DNA from: Fluviicola sp.
Lineage (GTDB): Bacteria; Bacteroidota; Bacteroidia; Flavobacteriales_D; Crocinitomicaceae
Length of the DNA stretch: 64,000 nucleotides
NCBI RefSeq assembly: GCF_039596395.1
Contig: NZ_JBCNJT010000002.1
Location: forward strand, 496,001 to 560,000
Direction: 5' to 3'
Made by a program: the position numbers and the translations under genes. Positions 25,160 through 34,543 of this stretch are shown piece by piece (position 1 is the first letter of the stretch; each line of letters opens with the position of its first letter). Under the pieces are notes generated by a model. The model was given only the letters and a program-made list of their open reading frames with translations, was not told the origin of the DNA and did not search any database.

Positions 25160-26185
25160 TTAATCCTTGATCAGGAACTGGAAACGATCCAGGTTCTTCA
25201 ATGCGATACTGGTTCCGCGGGCTACTGCTCTTAGCGGATCTTCAGCAATGTGAACCGGTAGTTTTGTCTTCTCGTTGATACGACGGTCCAAACCGCGCAA
25301 CATCGAACCTCCACCCGCAAGATAAATACCTGTTTTGTAGATATCTGCAGAAAGTTCCGGTGGAGTTTGCTCCAAAGCACTCAAAATCGCTTCTTCAATT
25401 TTCGAAATCGTCTTATCCAATGCGTGTGCAACTTCCGAATAAGTAATGATGATTTCCTTCGGAATACCTGTCATCAAGTCACGGCCACGAACAGCGAAAT
25501 CTGCAGGCGGGTTTTCCAATTCCGGCAACGCTGCTCCTACTTCAATCTTGATCTGCTCTGCTGTACGCTCACCAACCAGGATGTTGTGCTGACGACGCAT
25601 GTACTCTTCGATGTCGGAAGTGAAATCATCTCCCGCAATACGGATAGACTTGTCACAAACGATTCCTCCCAATGCAATGACTGCAATTTCAGAAGTACCA
25701 CCACCGATATCAATGATCATATTCCCCATCGGCTCTTCTACATCGATACCGATACCGATTGCAGCAGCCATAGGCTCATGGATCAGATACACTTCTTTCG
25801 CTCCGGCATGTTCGGCAGAGTCACGTACTGCACGTTTCTCTACTTCCGTAATCCCTGAAGGAATACAGATCACCATACGCAAAGTCGGATTGAACATCTT
25901 TCTTCCCGGATTGATCATTTTGATGAATCCGCGAATCATTTGCTCAGCACTTTGGAAGTCTGCGATTACACCATCTTTCAATGGTCTGACCGTTTCAATT
26001 AATTTGTGAGTTTTTCCGTGCATTTGCTGTGCCTTCTTACCGATGGCAACAACTTTACCCGTTTGAATATCTTTAGCTACAATTGAAGGTTCGTCAACCA
26101 CCACTTTATCATTCATGATAATCAGTGTGTTTGCAGTACCTAAGTCAATAGCAATTTCTTGTGTCAGAAAATTAAACAATCCCAT
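25160..26185 (-). CDS. mreB: Rod shape-determining protein MreB
   Basis: Actin-like ATPase that forms membrane-attached filaments guiding lateral cell-wall synthesis. It starts MGLFNFLTQEIAIDLGTANT with the phosphate-1 loop at about 14-20; IIDIGGGTSEIAVIALGG is phosphate-2 (about 157-174); and a later LAGGGSMLRGLDRRI is the adenosine motif. 341 residues, standard. Its partners mreC, mreD, mrdA and rodA are on the same strand but about 9-14 kb upstream, separated from it by T9SS-type genes and purH. It has its own promoter and terminator here. Confidence 0.97.
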   Translation of the reverse strand: MGLFNFLTQEIAIDLGTANTLIIMNDKVVVDEPSIVAKDIQTGKVVAIGKKAQQMHGKTHKLIETVRPLKDGVIADFQSAEQMIRGFIKMINPGRKMFNPTLRMVICIPSGITEVEKRAVRDSAEHAGAKEVYLIHEPMAAAIGIGIDVEEPMGNMIIDIGGGTSEIAVIALGGIVCDKSIRIAGDDFTSDIEEYMRRQHNILVGERTAEQIKIEVGAALPELENPPADFAVRGRDLMTGIPKEIIITYSEVAHALDKTISKIEEAILSALEQTPPELSADIYKTGIYLAGGGSMLRGLDRRINEKTKLPVHIAEDPLRAVARGTSIALKNLDRFQFLIKD

Positions 26186-26244
26186 CTAGCGCGCTCCTTT
26201 TTGCGTTTTTGCTCCCTTTATTCGTAAATTCCGGGAAATGGTTA

Positions 26245-26252
26245 CAAAATTA
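26245..26252 (-). promoter_or_regulatory. -7 element of mreB promoter
   Basis: TAATTTTG on the minus strand, a full TAnnTTTG match, 59 bp before the ATG at 26185. The leader would be about 55 nt. No TTG at the ideal distance. Confidence 0.45.
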
Positions 26253-26289
26253 GATTAAATAATCGAGATATTCTTAAAGTATATATAGA

Positions 26290-26331
26290 AATACACGTAG
26301 GGGCGAAAAATTTTTCGCCCCTACGTGTATT
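26290..26331. terminator. 42-bp perfect palindrome without loop
   Basis: The arms (26290-26310 and 26311-26331) are exact complements around GGGCGAAAAA/TTTTTCGCCC, with no spacer. It lies after the stop of the secreted-protein gene (26348) and before mreB. As RNA it gives a very stable stem that should end transcription from upstream before mreB. Confidence 0.7.
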
Positions 26332-26347
26332 CTGATGTAAATTGCTA

Positions 26348-27568
26348 TTAATTAATCCGTTTTTCGGTAGATCCGTCATCATAAACGTAAATCACCACTC
26401 CTTTTTCGGATTCCGATACTTCCTGCCCGAAAAGGTTCACCACTTTCACCAGTTTCTCGGATTTCATCCGGTTGTCAATGGCAATAATATCCGGATAGGA
26501 ACGGGTTTGTCCATTAAAATCCACTTGCTTGATGCGGTAATAATTGATCGCATTGCGCGCATATGTGTAATGGTTCATCGAATAATACAGTTTGGACTGG
26601 CTTTCTCCTGCGCCGTCAATGATGTCCAGTTTGTTCCAGGAAGTACTTTCAGCCGGAGTTGTTGTCCATTCCACCTGGAAATAATCATTGTTCAATTCTG
26701 TTTCCGTAGACCAATTCAATACGTTTGTATTGGAAAAGTACGATCCTGAAAAACTACTCATTTCTACCGGCAAAACCACAGGAACACATCCGATAACAGC
26801 AGTTGTAAGGTTTGTTCCCCAACTGAAGTCAAAGGTATAACCTACTCCGGAGTTACTATAGTTATCAATCAATAGGATGTAAACCTGACTTGAATTGACA
26901 TTCAGCGCATTGACCCATCGGTCTCCGCCACTGCCTTCGCTGTTATCCGATTCACCCACGCGCATCCCGGTTTGTCCGCTTCCTTGTGCAAACGAACAGC
27001 GTACCGGTCCGCTAATTGGAGGACAGTTTGCCGCGGCATTCGAAGAGGTAAAAGGGCCCCAAAGTGCAAAGTCGTAATCGGAGTTCGCACTCGGGTTGAT
27101 CCGGAAAGATAAAGACCCTCCCGTCAGGACATTGATGTAGTACCAGGACGATTGGTGCTCGTTTCCGAGACATCCGCTGTTTGCATTTGTTAGTTCCTGC
27201 GTTCCGAAACCGGAGTTGTTTCCGGAAAGCGATGAATTCGTGCAAAGCTGCTGAGCAGTTCCGCAATCCGTTCCTCCGGCTTTTTCAATAGCGGAGGCCG
27301 GTCCTCTTGATTTAACGATACTTCCGGCAGGAACTCCGGCAATCCGGCAGATGGAATCCACGTAATGCACCGAATAATTGGTGGGAGCACTAAACTCAAT
27401 AAAGTTCTCTTCGCAGGAACGGGAATAAGTATCGGGAATGTGTTTTTCGATACTTGTTAAGTACGATTTGTTGTCGGCTTGGTTGGAATTTGAAGTAATC
27501 CGGTATTGAAACTGGGCAAAAAATGAATGTGTAATAAAGGTTAGCGCAATCGCTAAAATTGTTCTCAT
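26348..27568 (-). CDS. Secreted protein with T9SS type A-like C-terminus
   Basis: A 406-residue exported protein; the ATG at 27568 gives the signal MRTILAIALTFITHSFFAQ. The mid-part (about 95-255: CGTAQQLCTNSSLSG..., SSWYYINVLTGGSLSFRINP, DYDFALWGPF) matches a beta-sandwich module frequent in secreted Bacteroidota proteins. A fibronectin-like stretch (PVEMSSFSGSYFSNTNVLNW, VEWTTT) follows. The end (KLVKVVNLFGQEVSES, then VIYVYDDGSTEKRIN) resembles a short T9SS type A sorting domain. It is likely anchored at or released from the cell surface. It lies between purH and mreB with its own -7 element. Confidence 0.75.
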   Translation of the reverse strand: MRTILAIALTFITHSFFAQFQYRITSNSNQADNKSYLTSIEKHIPDTYSRSCEENFIEFSAPTNYSVHYVDSICRIAGVPAGSIVKSRGPASAIEKAGGTDCGTAQQLCTNSSLSGNNSGFGTQELTNANSGCLGNEHQSSWYYINVLTGGSLSFRINPSANSDYDFALWGPFTSSNAAANCPPISGPVRCSFAQGSGQTGMRVGESDNSEGSGGDRWVNALNVNSSQVYILLIDNYSNSGVGYTFDFSWGTNLTTAVIGCVPVVLPVEMSSFSGSYFSNTNVLNWSTETELNNDYFQVEWTTTPAESTSWNKLDIIDGAGESQSKLYYSMNHYTYARNAINYYRIKQVDFNGQTRSYPDIIAIDNRMKSEKLVKVVNLFGQEVSESEKGVVIYVYDDGSTEKRIN

Positions 27569-27606
27569 CGCAAAAATTAATATAAGTTGTATTCTGAAAA
27601 AACGCA

Positions 27607-27614
27607 CAAAAGTA
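27607..27614 (-). promoter_or_regulatory. -7 element of gene 26348-27568
   Basis: TACTTTTG on the minus strand, full consensus match, 38 bp before the ATG at 27568. It supports that start over longer in-frame alternatives that would overlap it. Confidence 0.45.
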
Positions 27615-27783
27615 CTGTTTGGATTTCCTAACCCAGTCTTTTTTTTCCTGAAAGAAGCATTCTGTACGTTTCAATGAGTAAACCGGACCTTTCAATTAGA
27701 GTTTGAAAACTCCTGAAACCGGCCTGTATCAAGGTTTAACAAAGAATTGTTGATCTGTATTTATTGCCTTTACATTCCGGAAA

Positions 27784-27810
27784 CAAAAAAAGGAGCCCTC
27801 ACGAGCTCCC
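27784..27810 (-). terminator. Terminator after purH
   Basis: On the minus strand, GGAGC (27809-27805) pairs with GCTCC (27796-27792) across an 8-nt loop, and a run of seven T follows. It begins 24 bp after the purH stop. Confidence 0.75.
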
Positions 27811-27833
27811 TTCCGTTATTCTTGTACTACTAA

Positions 27834-29366
27834 TTAATGCTTAAAATGTCTGTTTCCGGTAAACACCATCGCAACCCCATTTGCATTGCAGTAATCGATC
27901 GACAATTCATCTTTGATAGATCCTCCCGGCTGAACTACTGCGGTAATTCCTGCCAGATGTGCAATTTCCACACAATCCGGGAACGGGAAAAATGCATCTG
28001 ATGCCATCACCGATCCTTTCAGGTCAAAACCAAATGATCTTGCTTTCTCAATAGCGTGACGCAATGCATCCACACGGGAAGTTTGCCCCGTTCCGCTTGC
28101 AAGCAACTGGCCGTTTTTAGCCAACACAATTGTATTAGATTTCGTATGTTTCACCAATTTATTTGCGAAGATCAAATCTTCTACTTCCTGTGCAGTAGGA
28201 ACGGTATTTGTTTTCGCTTCAAAGTTTGCAGCTGTTTCCGAAAGCATATCCTTATCCTGCTCTAACACGCCGTTCAATAGCGTTCGGAACTGACGTTTCG
28301 GAAGCTCTACTTTTTTCTGAACCAATAAAATGCGGTTCTTTTTGCTTTTCAATACTTCTTCGGCATCTGCGTCAAAGCCAGGAGCAATAACTACTTCACA
28401 AAACAGGTCATTCACCAGGTTTGCAGTTGCCAAATCGATGTTACGGTTAGCAATCAAAATCCCTCCGAATGCGGAGGTAGGATCACCCGCAAGTGCATCG
28501 GCATAAGCCTGCGCCAATGTTGGACGTGTTGCCAAACCACAGGCGTTGTTGTGCTTCAAAATAGCGAATGTCGGATCGTTGTTCTCAAATTCAGCCATTA
28601 GCTGAACTGCAGCGTCTACATCCAACAAGTTATTGTAGGAAAGTTCTTTTCCGTGCAATTGGTCGAACATTGCCGAAAAATCACCGTGGAACCATCCTTT
28701 TTGATGCGGGTTCTCCCCGTAGCGCAAGGATTGGCTTTCCAGGATGCTTTGCTTGAACACCGGCGTTTCTTCTCCTTCATTGAAGTAGTTGAAGATATGC
28801 GTATCGTAATGGGAAGAAACCATGAACGCCTTTTTAGCAAAATGCTTTCTTTGTTCCAAAGTAGATGCCGCTCCCTGCTCATTTAAAATGGAAAGGAATT
28901 CCGCATATTGGTTCACCGAAGGAATGATCACCACATCGTTGTAATTCTTTGCAGCTGCACGAATCAATGAAATTCCACCGATATCGATTTTTTCAATGAT
29001 CGATTGATGGTCTGCACCGGATGCAACGGTTTCTTCAAACGGATATAAATCCACGATTACCAGGTCAATAACAGGAATGTTGAATTGCTTTGCTTGGTCC
29101 AAATCAGCCTGCAGGTTTCTTCTGTGTAAAATTCCACCGAAGATTGCCGGGTGCAATGTTTTCACACGACCACCAAAAATTTCAGGATAGGAAGTCATGG
29201 ATTCAACCGGGATAACCGGAATTCCCAATCCTTCGATAAACATTTGAGTTCCACCCGTAGAATAGATGCTCACGTTATCTTCATGCAATTTACGCACAAT
29301 AGGCTCTAAACCATCCTTGTAATAAACTGAAATTAACGCTCCTGTAATTTTTTTCGTGTTTTCCAT
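27834..29366 (-). CDS. purH: Bifunctional AICAR formyltransferase / IMP cyclohydrolase
   Basis: Carries out the last two steps of IMP synthesis. The N-terminal methylglyoxal-synthase-like domain (about 1-200; SVYYKDGLEPIVRKLHE, STGGT, SYPEIFGGRVKTLHPAIFGG) is the cyclohydrolase. The C-terminal AICAR transformylase domain has the catalytic Lys-His pair in KHNNACGLATR (about 275-285). The 510-residue length is normal. A TACTTTTG element lies at 29414-29421 and a terminator follows, so it is a single-gene unit. purN, purD and purQ also lie in this window. Confidence 0.96.
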   Translation of the reverse strand: MENTKKITGALISVYYKDGLEPIVRKLHEDNVSIYSTGGTQMFIEGLGIPVIPVESMTSYPEIFGGRVKTLHPAIFGGILHRRNLQADLDQAKQFNIPVIDLVIVDLYPFEETVASGADHQSIIEKIDIGGISLIRAAAKNYNDVVIIPSVNQYAEFLSILNEQGAASTLEQRKHFAKKAFMVSSHYDTHIFNYFNEGEETPVFKQSILESQSLRYGENPHQKGWFHGDFSAMFDQLHGKELSYNNLLDVDAAVQLMAEFENNDPTFAILKHNNACGLATRPTLAQAYADALAGDPTSAFGGILIANRNIDLATANLVNDLFCEVVIAPGFDADAEEVLKSKKNRILLVQKKVELPKRQFRTLLNGVLEQDKDMLSETAANFEAKTNTVPTAQEVEDLIFANKLVKHTKSNTIVLAKNGQLLASGTGQTSRVDALRHAIEKARSFGFDLKGSVMASDAFFPFPDCVEIAHLAGITAVVQPGGSIKDELSIDYCNANGVAMVFTGNRHFKH

Positions 29367-29413
29367 ATTTCAACTTTGTTCCTGCTCCGCCAAGGCGTGC
29401 TGATTCGAGGGCG

Positions 29414-29421
29414 CAAAAGTA
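29414..29421 (-). promoter_or_regulatory. -7 element of purH promoter
   Basis: TACTTTTG on the minus strand, full TAnnTTTG match, 47 bp before the purH ATG. The leader would be about 43 nt. No clear -33 TTG. Confidence 0.45.
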
Positions 29422-29807
29422 CCGATTTTAAATGGAAAAACGTTGTAGTTTGTTGAGAATTAATTGTCAACAACTCTACAGAATGATTCCGGAATTAATA
29501 ACACTAGGGCAGATGAATCGCGTCGCTAGATACTTATCCCCACACATATCCTGTTTTGACAGAAAGCCAAGTGTCATTCCCACAAATACGCAAATGAAAA
29601 GCTCGCCTACCGGTCGAGCCAGATAAACTAACCAATCTATTTTCCCTCAGAATAATTTGACCGTTTAAGAGAATGAGGGCGACTGGTAAGCGCCCTTTAA
29701 AAATTTGTGCATTTGCGGTAAAAAAATTGGATGCTATTACAACATCTAAGAGCGATTAATTTCCCTTATACTTGTCCTAACAGGGAAGCATTCGGAAAAT
29801 CGATTTA
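29422..29807. other. Gene-less stretch with GC-rich hairpins, possible non-coding RNA
   Basis: No protein frame here looks real. On the plus strand a hairpin GCTCG/CGAGC lies at 29601-29619. A second, AGGGCG/CGCCCT, lies at 29676-29696 and is followed by TTTAAAAATTT. The segment TGAGGG (29674-29679) could instead pair with CCCTCA at 29644-29649, so two exclusive foldings exist, as in terminator/antiterminator systems. No plus-strand gene follows, so a short RNA ending near 29700 is one possibility. On the minus strand a TTCCCT/AGGGAA stem (about 29762-29786) lies just after the SprF-like gene. Whether any RNA is made cannot be told from sequence. Confidence 0.35.
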
Positions 29808-30851
29808 TTATCTGAATCCTCTTCTGCGTGTTTTAAAGATCGCGTTATTCAAATTCGTATAACTGATCGAAAACTCCAAACTTCCGCCTTTGTAGCCATA
29901 TCTCAGTGCCGACAACGTCAAGTCATAGGAAACACCGAAATGAAACCCTCTCCAGTCAACCTGCATGGTCGGTGAAATAGCATCTCTTAAACGCGTGTAA
30001 ACTCCCAATCCCAGAAATGCATCCTGGTTCAACCCGGTGATTTTACCTCCGTCCTGGAAACGTCTTCTCAGGATCAATCCGAGGATCGATTCATAATGTC
30101 CGCCCTGAACGAATTGTGCAAACTGCGCATCAAAAGCCATTTTTGTTCCCGGAATATCCATCGAATACTTTATCATCCCGACGTATTTCCGGGCAAGCTG
30201 TTCGGAAGAACCGGTTCGAAAACGCATAGCCGGCGCATTCAAATGGTATCCGGCAAAACCAGCCTGGAATTTGATGTCGTTGTTGCGTGCAAAAGAACTT
30301 TGACCACCATCGAACTGGTAGAAAAGTCCTGCAGAAGCATCCAGGTAAATGAAGGAACTTAAGCTTCCGGTTTCACCGCTTACAATAGTCGGATCATAGT
30401 TATCCGTTCCGTTCCATTGTGAATCGTAGATCAACCGCGACATATTTCCTGACCGGTTCCCTACTCCTCCCTGAATTCCAAGTGAAAGCTGGCTTCCGTT
30501 GCCTACAGGAAGAATCCCTGAAACGGCTACCGATCCGGTTTGTAATCCGTATCCGGAACTTCCGGCAATATCATTATAGAACTGCACACCGACACCCAAA
30601 TGGGCCTTTGGTTTACGGTCGCTCTTGAAAAAGTTGGCGTCCGCTGCCAGACCTGTAGTCATATAGGTAGTACCTCCTCCCAGCCACTGATTTCTATGTT
30701 GGATCGCAATCCGTTCCCAGCCATCATACACTCCGACTGCTCCGGGATTGAGCAAATTCGGAGACTGAAGGATCTGAGTTACATGGAAATCCTGGGCACT
30801 TGCTGACCATGCAGCCAAACAGGCAAGTGCCGTTAAAATCCTTCTTCTCAT
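29808..30851 (-). CDS. PorP/SprF family T9SS membrane protein
   Basis: A 347-residue outer-membrane protein with a signal peptide (ending WSASAQ). QDFHVTQILQSPNLLNPGAVGVYDGW is the conserved family opening, and the C-terminus has the barrel pattern WRGFHFGVSYDLTLSALRYG. PorP/SprF proteins work with the T9SS. Many are encoded next to a substrate with a type B sorting domain and are needed to secrete or attach it. Here the gene starts 2 bp after the stop of a 1027-residue type B protein, so the two form a pair. It is probably not the core PorP. Confidence 0.9.
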   Translation of the reverse strand: MRRRILTALACLAAWSASAQDFHVTQILQSPNLLNPGAVGVYDGWERIAIQHRNQWLGGGTTYMTTGLAADANFFKSDRKPKAHLGVGVQFYNDIAGSSGYGLQTGSVAVSGILPVGNGSQLSLGIQGGVGNRSGNMSRLIYDSQWNGTDNYDPTIVSGETGSLSSFIYLDASAGLFYQFDGGQSSFARNNDIKFQAGFAGYHLNAPAMRFRTGSSEQLARKYVGMIKYSMDIPGTKMAFDAQFAQFVQGGHYESILGLILRRRFQDGGKITGLNQDAFLGLGVYTRLRDAISPTMQVDWRGFHFGVSYDLTLSALRYGYKGGSLEFSISYTNLNNAIFKTRRRGFR

Positions 30852-30853
30852 GA

Positions 30854-33800
30854 TTATCTTGTTACAGTAATATTACCTGTGTATCGTTCTTTTCTTCCAT
30901 CGGAGAAGGTAACGTCCGCCTGGTAAGCATATACACCTGTATTGACTTTCACACCGTTGAAAATTCCATCCCATTTAAATGCAGGGTCAGAGCTCATCAC
31001 CATGCGGTTACCCCAACGATCGTAAACGTACCAGGTAAATGATGCAACGTCTCTTCCGATTCGCGGAGCCAGGTAATCGTTCAAACCGTCTCCATTCGGA
31101 GAGAATGCAGTAGGCATGTGGAATCCGTTGAAACAGCCTTCCCCAACAGGATTCGGGTCACAGCCATCCAATGGATCTGTACCGTTCGCAATTTCATCAC
31201 CGTCATTGATTCCGTCACCATCTGTATCCGGATTGTTCGGATCTGTTCCGTACTGAGCTTCGGAACCATCCAGGATTCCGTCACCATCCGTATCGATATT
31301 ACACTGTGGTGTAGCATTTGGCGGATCACATGGATCTAACGGGTTCGTTCCGTTTGTTACCTCATCTCCATCGTTGATTCCGTCTCCATCCGAATCCGGG
31401 TTCGTAGGGTTTGTTCCGGCAGTTCCTTCCTGGGAATTTGTCAATCCATCTCCATCCTGGTCACAAGGGCCTGCATTCGGATTTGGAATACATGGATCGG
31501 TATTTCCCGGATCTGTTTCATCCGGAACACCATCATTATCTGCGTCTGTGCTGCTTGATTCCAATGCGTCGATAATTCCGTCACCGTCCGTATCTGTAGG
31601 GTTTGCGGGGTCTGAACCGATCTCAATACAATCGTTCTCGCCATCACCGTCAGTATCCGGGTTATTCGGATCTGTTCCTGCAGCAATTTCATCCACATTG
31701 GTACAACCGTCTCCGTCCAGATCCGGATTATCAGCAATAAACACCGCCGTAATTGTCACCGGGTTTACAATATCCATCGAGTTGGTATCCTGAGTAATTG
31801 CTGCCGTTAATGAATTGGCCGTATATTCCCAGTGATCAAATACATAACCGGTGAGCGGCCTTGCAATCAGGTTGGTCTGAATTCCACCGAAATAGTTCAC
31901 ATTCCATGGATAAGTCGGTGCCCAAACAGAGTTCACCTTCACTTCTCCGGAACTAGCCGGGCTAACTGTTACCACCACCGCGTTCGGTCCTGTAACCTGG
32001 TAACAATCTGTCATTCCCTGGTTCAATGCAGTACATCTTAAATTGATGAAGTCTTTCAAAGCCTGCACGTTTGCCTGCCAGCCTGCAACTGTTCCTCCCC
32101 ATTTTGTACATTGCCCCGGCATTTCAGGAGCAATCTGGTTGATCATACTGTCTAACAGGTTGATCATATAAGTACAGGAGAAATGCGTGTTCACCAGGTC
32201 AATGTAACGGGAAATGTAGTATTGTTCCACCACCGGGTTTTCATCGATCAGTTTCTCCAGAATATCCGTGTGTCCCTGGTTCCCCGGGTTCGGCAGGTTT
32301 TCCACGTTACATGGATCAGCATTCGCCGTCGGATCGGGGATTCCTGTATAATTGATGTAATGTCCGAATGTAGCGTCCATGTCCCAAAGGGTGTAACGCC
32401 ATTTTTTCTTATCTCCGGCAGGGTCCATTCCACGCCACCACGCCGTGTTCCAGTTTAACCAGTCTTGTGTAACTACATAAGAGTTCAAAACGAAGTAATC
32501 TACCAATGATTCCCAGTTCAGCAAACTGTCTACATAATTGAAGTTGGCCTGAACTCCCATGTTATTACTGTTGATGTACGTTCTCAGGGAATTCCATGCC
32601 GGAATGGCATTCGGCGCACCGTATTCTTCCCAGGTAGAACCCCAGGTTTTCAAGTACTGCAAGTTAAATTTATCCTGGTCCGCGTAATACTTGGTAAAAT
32701 CTCCATCGTCTACTTTTTCACGCAATTCATAAACTCCCCAATACTGTCCATTAACGTAAACTATACACGGTCTCCAGGTACGTTCGTCCAGTTTCAGATG
32801 TGCATTTTGGGAAAGCTGGGCAACAAACGCATCCCGGATGTGAGCGCCACCGGTTTCAAACGAATAATTATCATTGGCTGCTGCTTTTAAGATCAATCGC
32901 TGGAAATGATCTCTGGATTTATTTGGGAAGATCTGGTGATCAATTTCGTGATCGTAACCGAACTGGTCTTTCATGATGAAGTCAAATCCACGCTGGTCAT
33001 AAGCCCAGGAGTCATTTCCATGTTTGTTGAATTCACCTTCTCCCTTGTCAACGAAAGATTTATCGGCTTCCCAGACTTCGAAGAATCCTTGCGGGCTGAT
33101 GCTTCCGTTTCCGTTCAATAAGGTCGCCACGGAATTACTTCCGGCACCGGCTACAGAAACTACCGGTATGGTATGGTTTACATTGATGAAATAAGTTCCC
33201 GACATGGTGAAACTCGGTTCATTCGATGAAAATGCTTTTGCTCTTAAAACTTTGGTAGAGGTAATAGAAACCGGTCCGGAATAAAGTGTGGATGCGGTTG
33301 TAGGAACAGATCCGTCTGTGGTATAACGAATAGTTGCTGTTGCATCCGAACAAGTGATGGTTACGTTTTGCGTAGAGGTATAAAATCCTGGTGCTACGCT
33401 GAAAACAGGAGTTGGTGTATAAAAGTTAACTCCACCCGTATTTGCTGCTCCCGGAGTTGGTGTTAAAAACAACTTCCAGTTAGCGGCTCCGTTTGTCTGA
33501 CGACCGATCGAATGGTTTTGTTTGGTCATTTGGGTAATCTCGACGAAATCAACTGTCACGTTAGCCGGACTGGTAAGGATAAACCACTCGTTACTGGTTT
33601 GTGCCAGGTTAAAATTCGGGTGGTACTGAGTTCCCGAAACCAGGTTGCGGCCACTGCAAAAAACCATTTTATACCCACCGGCAGCAATCGAGCCGGAAGG
33701 AATTTGCCATTTTTGCGGATTTCCGTCATTATCAGACAAATAATAGCCGGTCAGATCGACCGCAGAGGAACCTGCATTATACAATTCAACCCAATCTTCA

Positions 33801-33937
33801 TACTCACCGAAAGCATCCGTTGGACCACTTATATTGGAACATGAATATTCATTGATATATACTTGAGAATATGACGTAGTAGTCAGCAAAACAAGCAACA
33901 GGAAACAAGCCTTTTTAAAGAGAGGTAGCAATTTCAT
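30854..33937 (-). CDS. Large secreted protein: lamin tail, CotH kinase, TSP3 repeats, type B T9SS domain
   Basis: 1027 residues with a signal peptide (1-25). A lamin-tail domain follows (about 26-165; [30 protein letters not shown]), then a chitobiase-type C-terminal domain (about 175-245; [19 protein letters not shown]). A CotH kinase domain lies at about 250-640; the [17 protein letters not shown] and LWDMDATFG segments are the expected ones, with D519 and D521. An Ig-like/InlB-type segment (about 655-745) precedes roughly eight or nine calcium-binding thrombospondin-3 repeats (about 745-930; [12 protein letters not shown]). The end (about 935-1027; [27 protein letters not shown]) is a type B (gliding-associated) sorting domain. 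It is cotranscribed with the PorP/SprF gene 2 bp downstream. Confidence 0.9.
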   Translation of the reverse strand: MKLLPLFKKACFLLLVLLTTTSYSQVYINEYSCSNISGPTDAFGEYEDWVELYNAGSSAVDLTGYYLSDNDGNPQKWQIPSGSIAAGGYKMVFCSGRNLVSGTQYHPNFNLAQTSNEWFILTSPANVTVDFVEITQMTKQNHSIGRQTNGAANWKLFLTPTPGAANTGGVNFYTPTPVFSVAPGFYTSTQNVTITCSDATATIRYTTDGSVPTTASTLYSGPVSITSTKVLRAKAFSSNEPSFTMSGTYFINVNHTIPVVSVAGAGSNSVATLLNGNGSISPQGFFEVWEADKSFVDKGEGEFNKHGNDSWAYDQRGFDFIMKDQFGYDHEIDHQIFPNKSRDHFQRLILKAAANDNYSFETGGAHIRDAFVAQLSQNAHLKLDERTWRPCIVYVNGQYWGVYELREKVDDGDFTKYYADQDKFNLQYLKTWGSTWEEYGAPNAIPAWNSLRTYINSNNMGVQANFNYVDSLLNWESLVDYFVLNSYVVTQDWLNWNTAWWRGMDPAGDKKKWRYTLWDMDATFGHYINYTGIPDPTANADPCNVENLPNPGNQGHTDILEKLIDENPVVEQYYISRYIDLVNTHFSCTYMINLLDSMINQIAPEMPGQCTKWGGTVAGWQANVQALKDFINLRCTALNQGMTDCYQVTGPNAVVVTVSPASSGEVKVNSVWAPTYPWNVNYFGGIQTNLIARPLTGYVFDHWEYTANSLTAAITQDTNSMDIVNPVTITAVFIADNPDLDGDGCTNVDEIAAGTDPNNPDTDGDGENDCIEIGSDPANPTDTDGDGIIDALESSSTDADNDGVPDETDPGNTDPCIPNPNAGPCDQDGDGLTNSQEGTAGTNPTNPDSDGDGINDGDEVTNGTNPLDPCDPPNATPQCNIDTDGDGILDGSEAQYGTDPNNPDTDGDGINDGDEIANGTDPLDGCDPNPVGEGCFNGFHMPTAFSPNGDGLNDYLAPRIGRDVASFTWYVYDRWGNRMVMSSDPAFKWDGIFNGVKVNTGVYAYQADVTFSDGRKERYTGNITVTR
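31160..31735 (-). repeat. Coding repeats for thrombospondin type 3 units
   Basis: About eight or nine degenerate copies of a 60-90 bp unit within the large secreted protein, each encoding an Asp-rich loop such as DTDGDGxxD followed by GTDPxNPD. On the plus strand the repeats show as recurring words like CCGTCACCATC and GGATCTGTTCC. They bind calcium in known proteins and make a rigid stalk; such arrays tend to gain or lose units by recombination. Confidence 0.85.
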
Positions 33938-34117
33938 GTGTAGTTTTCATTTAAAGAGTGTATAATTTTACGAATCTTTTCTGTGATAATCCAAACATTA
34001 GACGTAATATTTCACGAAAAGTGGCGGGGAAGTTCATTTTTATTTTGTAATTCCTTATTACAGAGGCCGGATTTGATTAAAATTCTCTTAATATTGTGAC
34101 TCTATAAAACCAGACTA

Positions 34118-34543
34118 ATGAAAAAACTAATTTTTGGAATTGCCCTTCTCTCCGCAGTTTCAGCGTGTAAAAAAGTAGAAGGTGACGGCGGCAGGGCATC
34201 TATCTCGGGAAATGTTGTCGTGAATGAAAAATTACGTATCAATGGCGTAGTTACTGATACTGTGACTTATAACGGTGCAACGGAAGATTTATACATTATC
34301 TACGGTGACGGCGATGCGATGTATGATGATAAGATCGAGGTTTCTTACGACGGAACGTTCAAATTTGAATTCCTGCAACCCGGAACCTACACCATTTTCG
34401 GATACAGCAAAATTTTCCATCCGGGAAATAACATTCCCAATAATGACGATGATTACAACACGCTTGAAGTAGTAAGCAAAACGGTGACCATCGGCAAAAA
34501 GGAAAATGCGGATATCGGTACGATTACGCTAACCAAAAACTAA
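34118..34543 (+). CDS. Small lipoprotein with beta-sandwich fold, unknown function
   Basis: A 141-residue lipoprotein: MKKLIFGIALLSAVSAC, lipid Cys at 17. The mature part (ASISGNVVVNEKLRINGVV, then YDGTFKFEFLQPGTYTIFGY, VVSKTVTIGKKENADIGTI) has the look of a carboxypeptidase-regulatory-like or SpaA-type beta-sandwich. Its stop is directly followed by the ATG of the DUF2490 gene, so the two are coupled. Divergent from the large surface-protein gene across 180 bp (33938-34117), which is AT-rich and shows no full-match promoter. Confidence 0.75.
   Translation: MKKLIFGIALLSAVSACKKVEGDGGRASISGNVVVNEKLRINGVVTDTVTYNGATEDLYIIYGDGDAMYDDKIEVSYDGTFKFEFLQPGTYTIFGYSKIFHPGNNIPNNDDDYNTLEVVSKTVTIGKKENADIGTITLTKN

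Noticed and set aside
29534-29544. TTATCCCCACA, similar to a DnaA box, near an E. coli-like TTGACA word in the 29.4-29.8 kb gap
   Set aside because: It has two extra bases relative to TTATCCACA, it is a single occurrence, and no dnaA, dnaN or other origin genes are near. E. coli-type -35 words are not used by the main Bacteroidota sigma factor.
31081-31793. Long open frames on the other frames and strand across the thrombospondin-3 repeats
   Set aside because: They are by-products of the repetitive, Asp-rich coding sequence (low-complexity Ser/Pro or Thr/Ile proteins) and overlap a clear gene.
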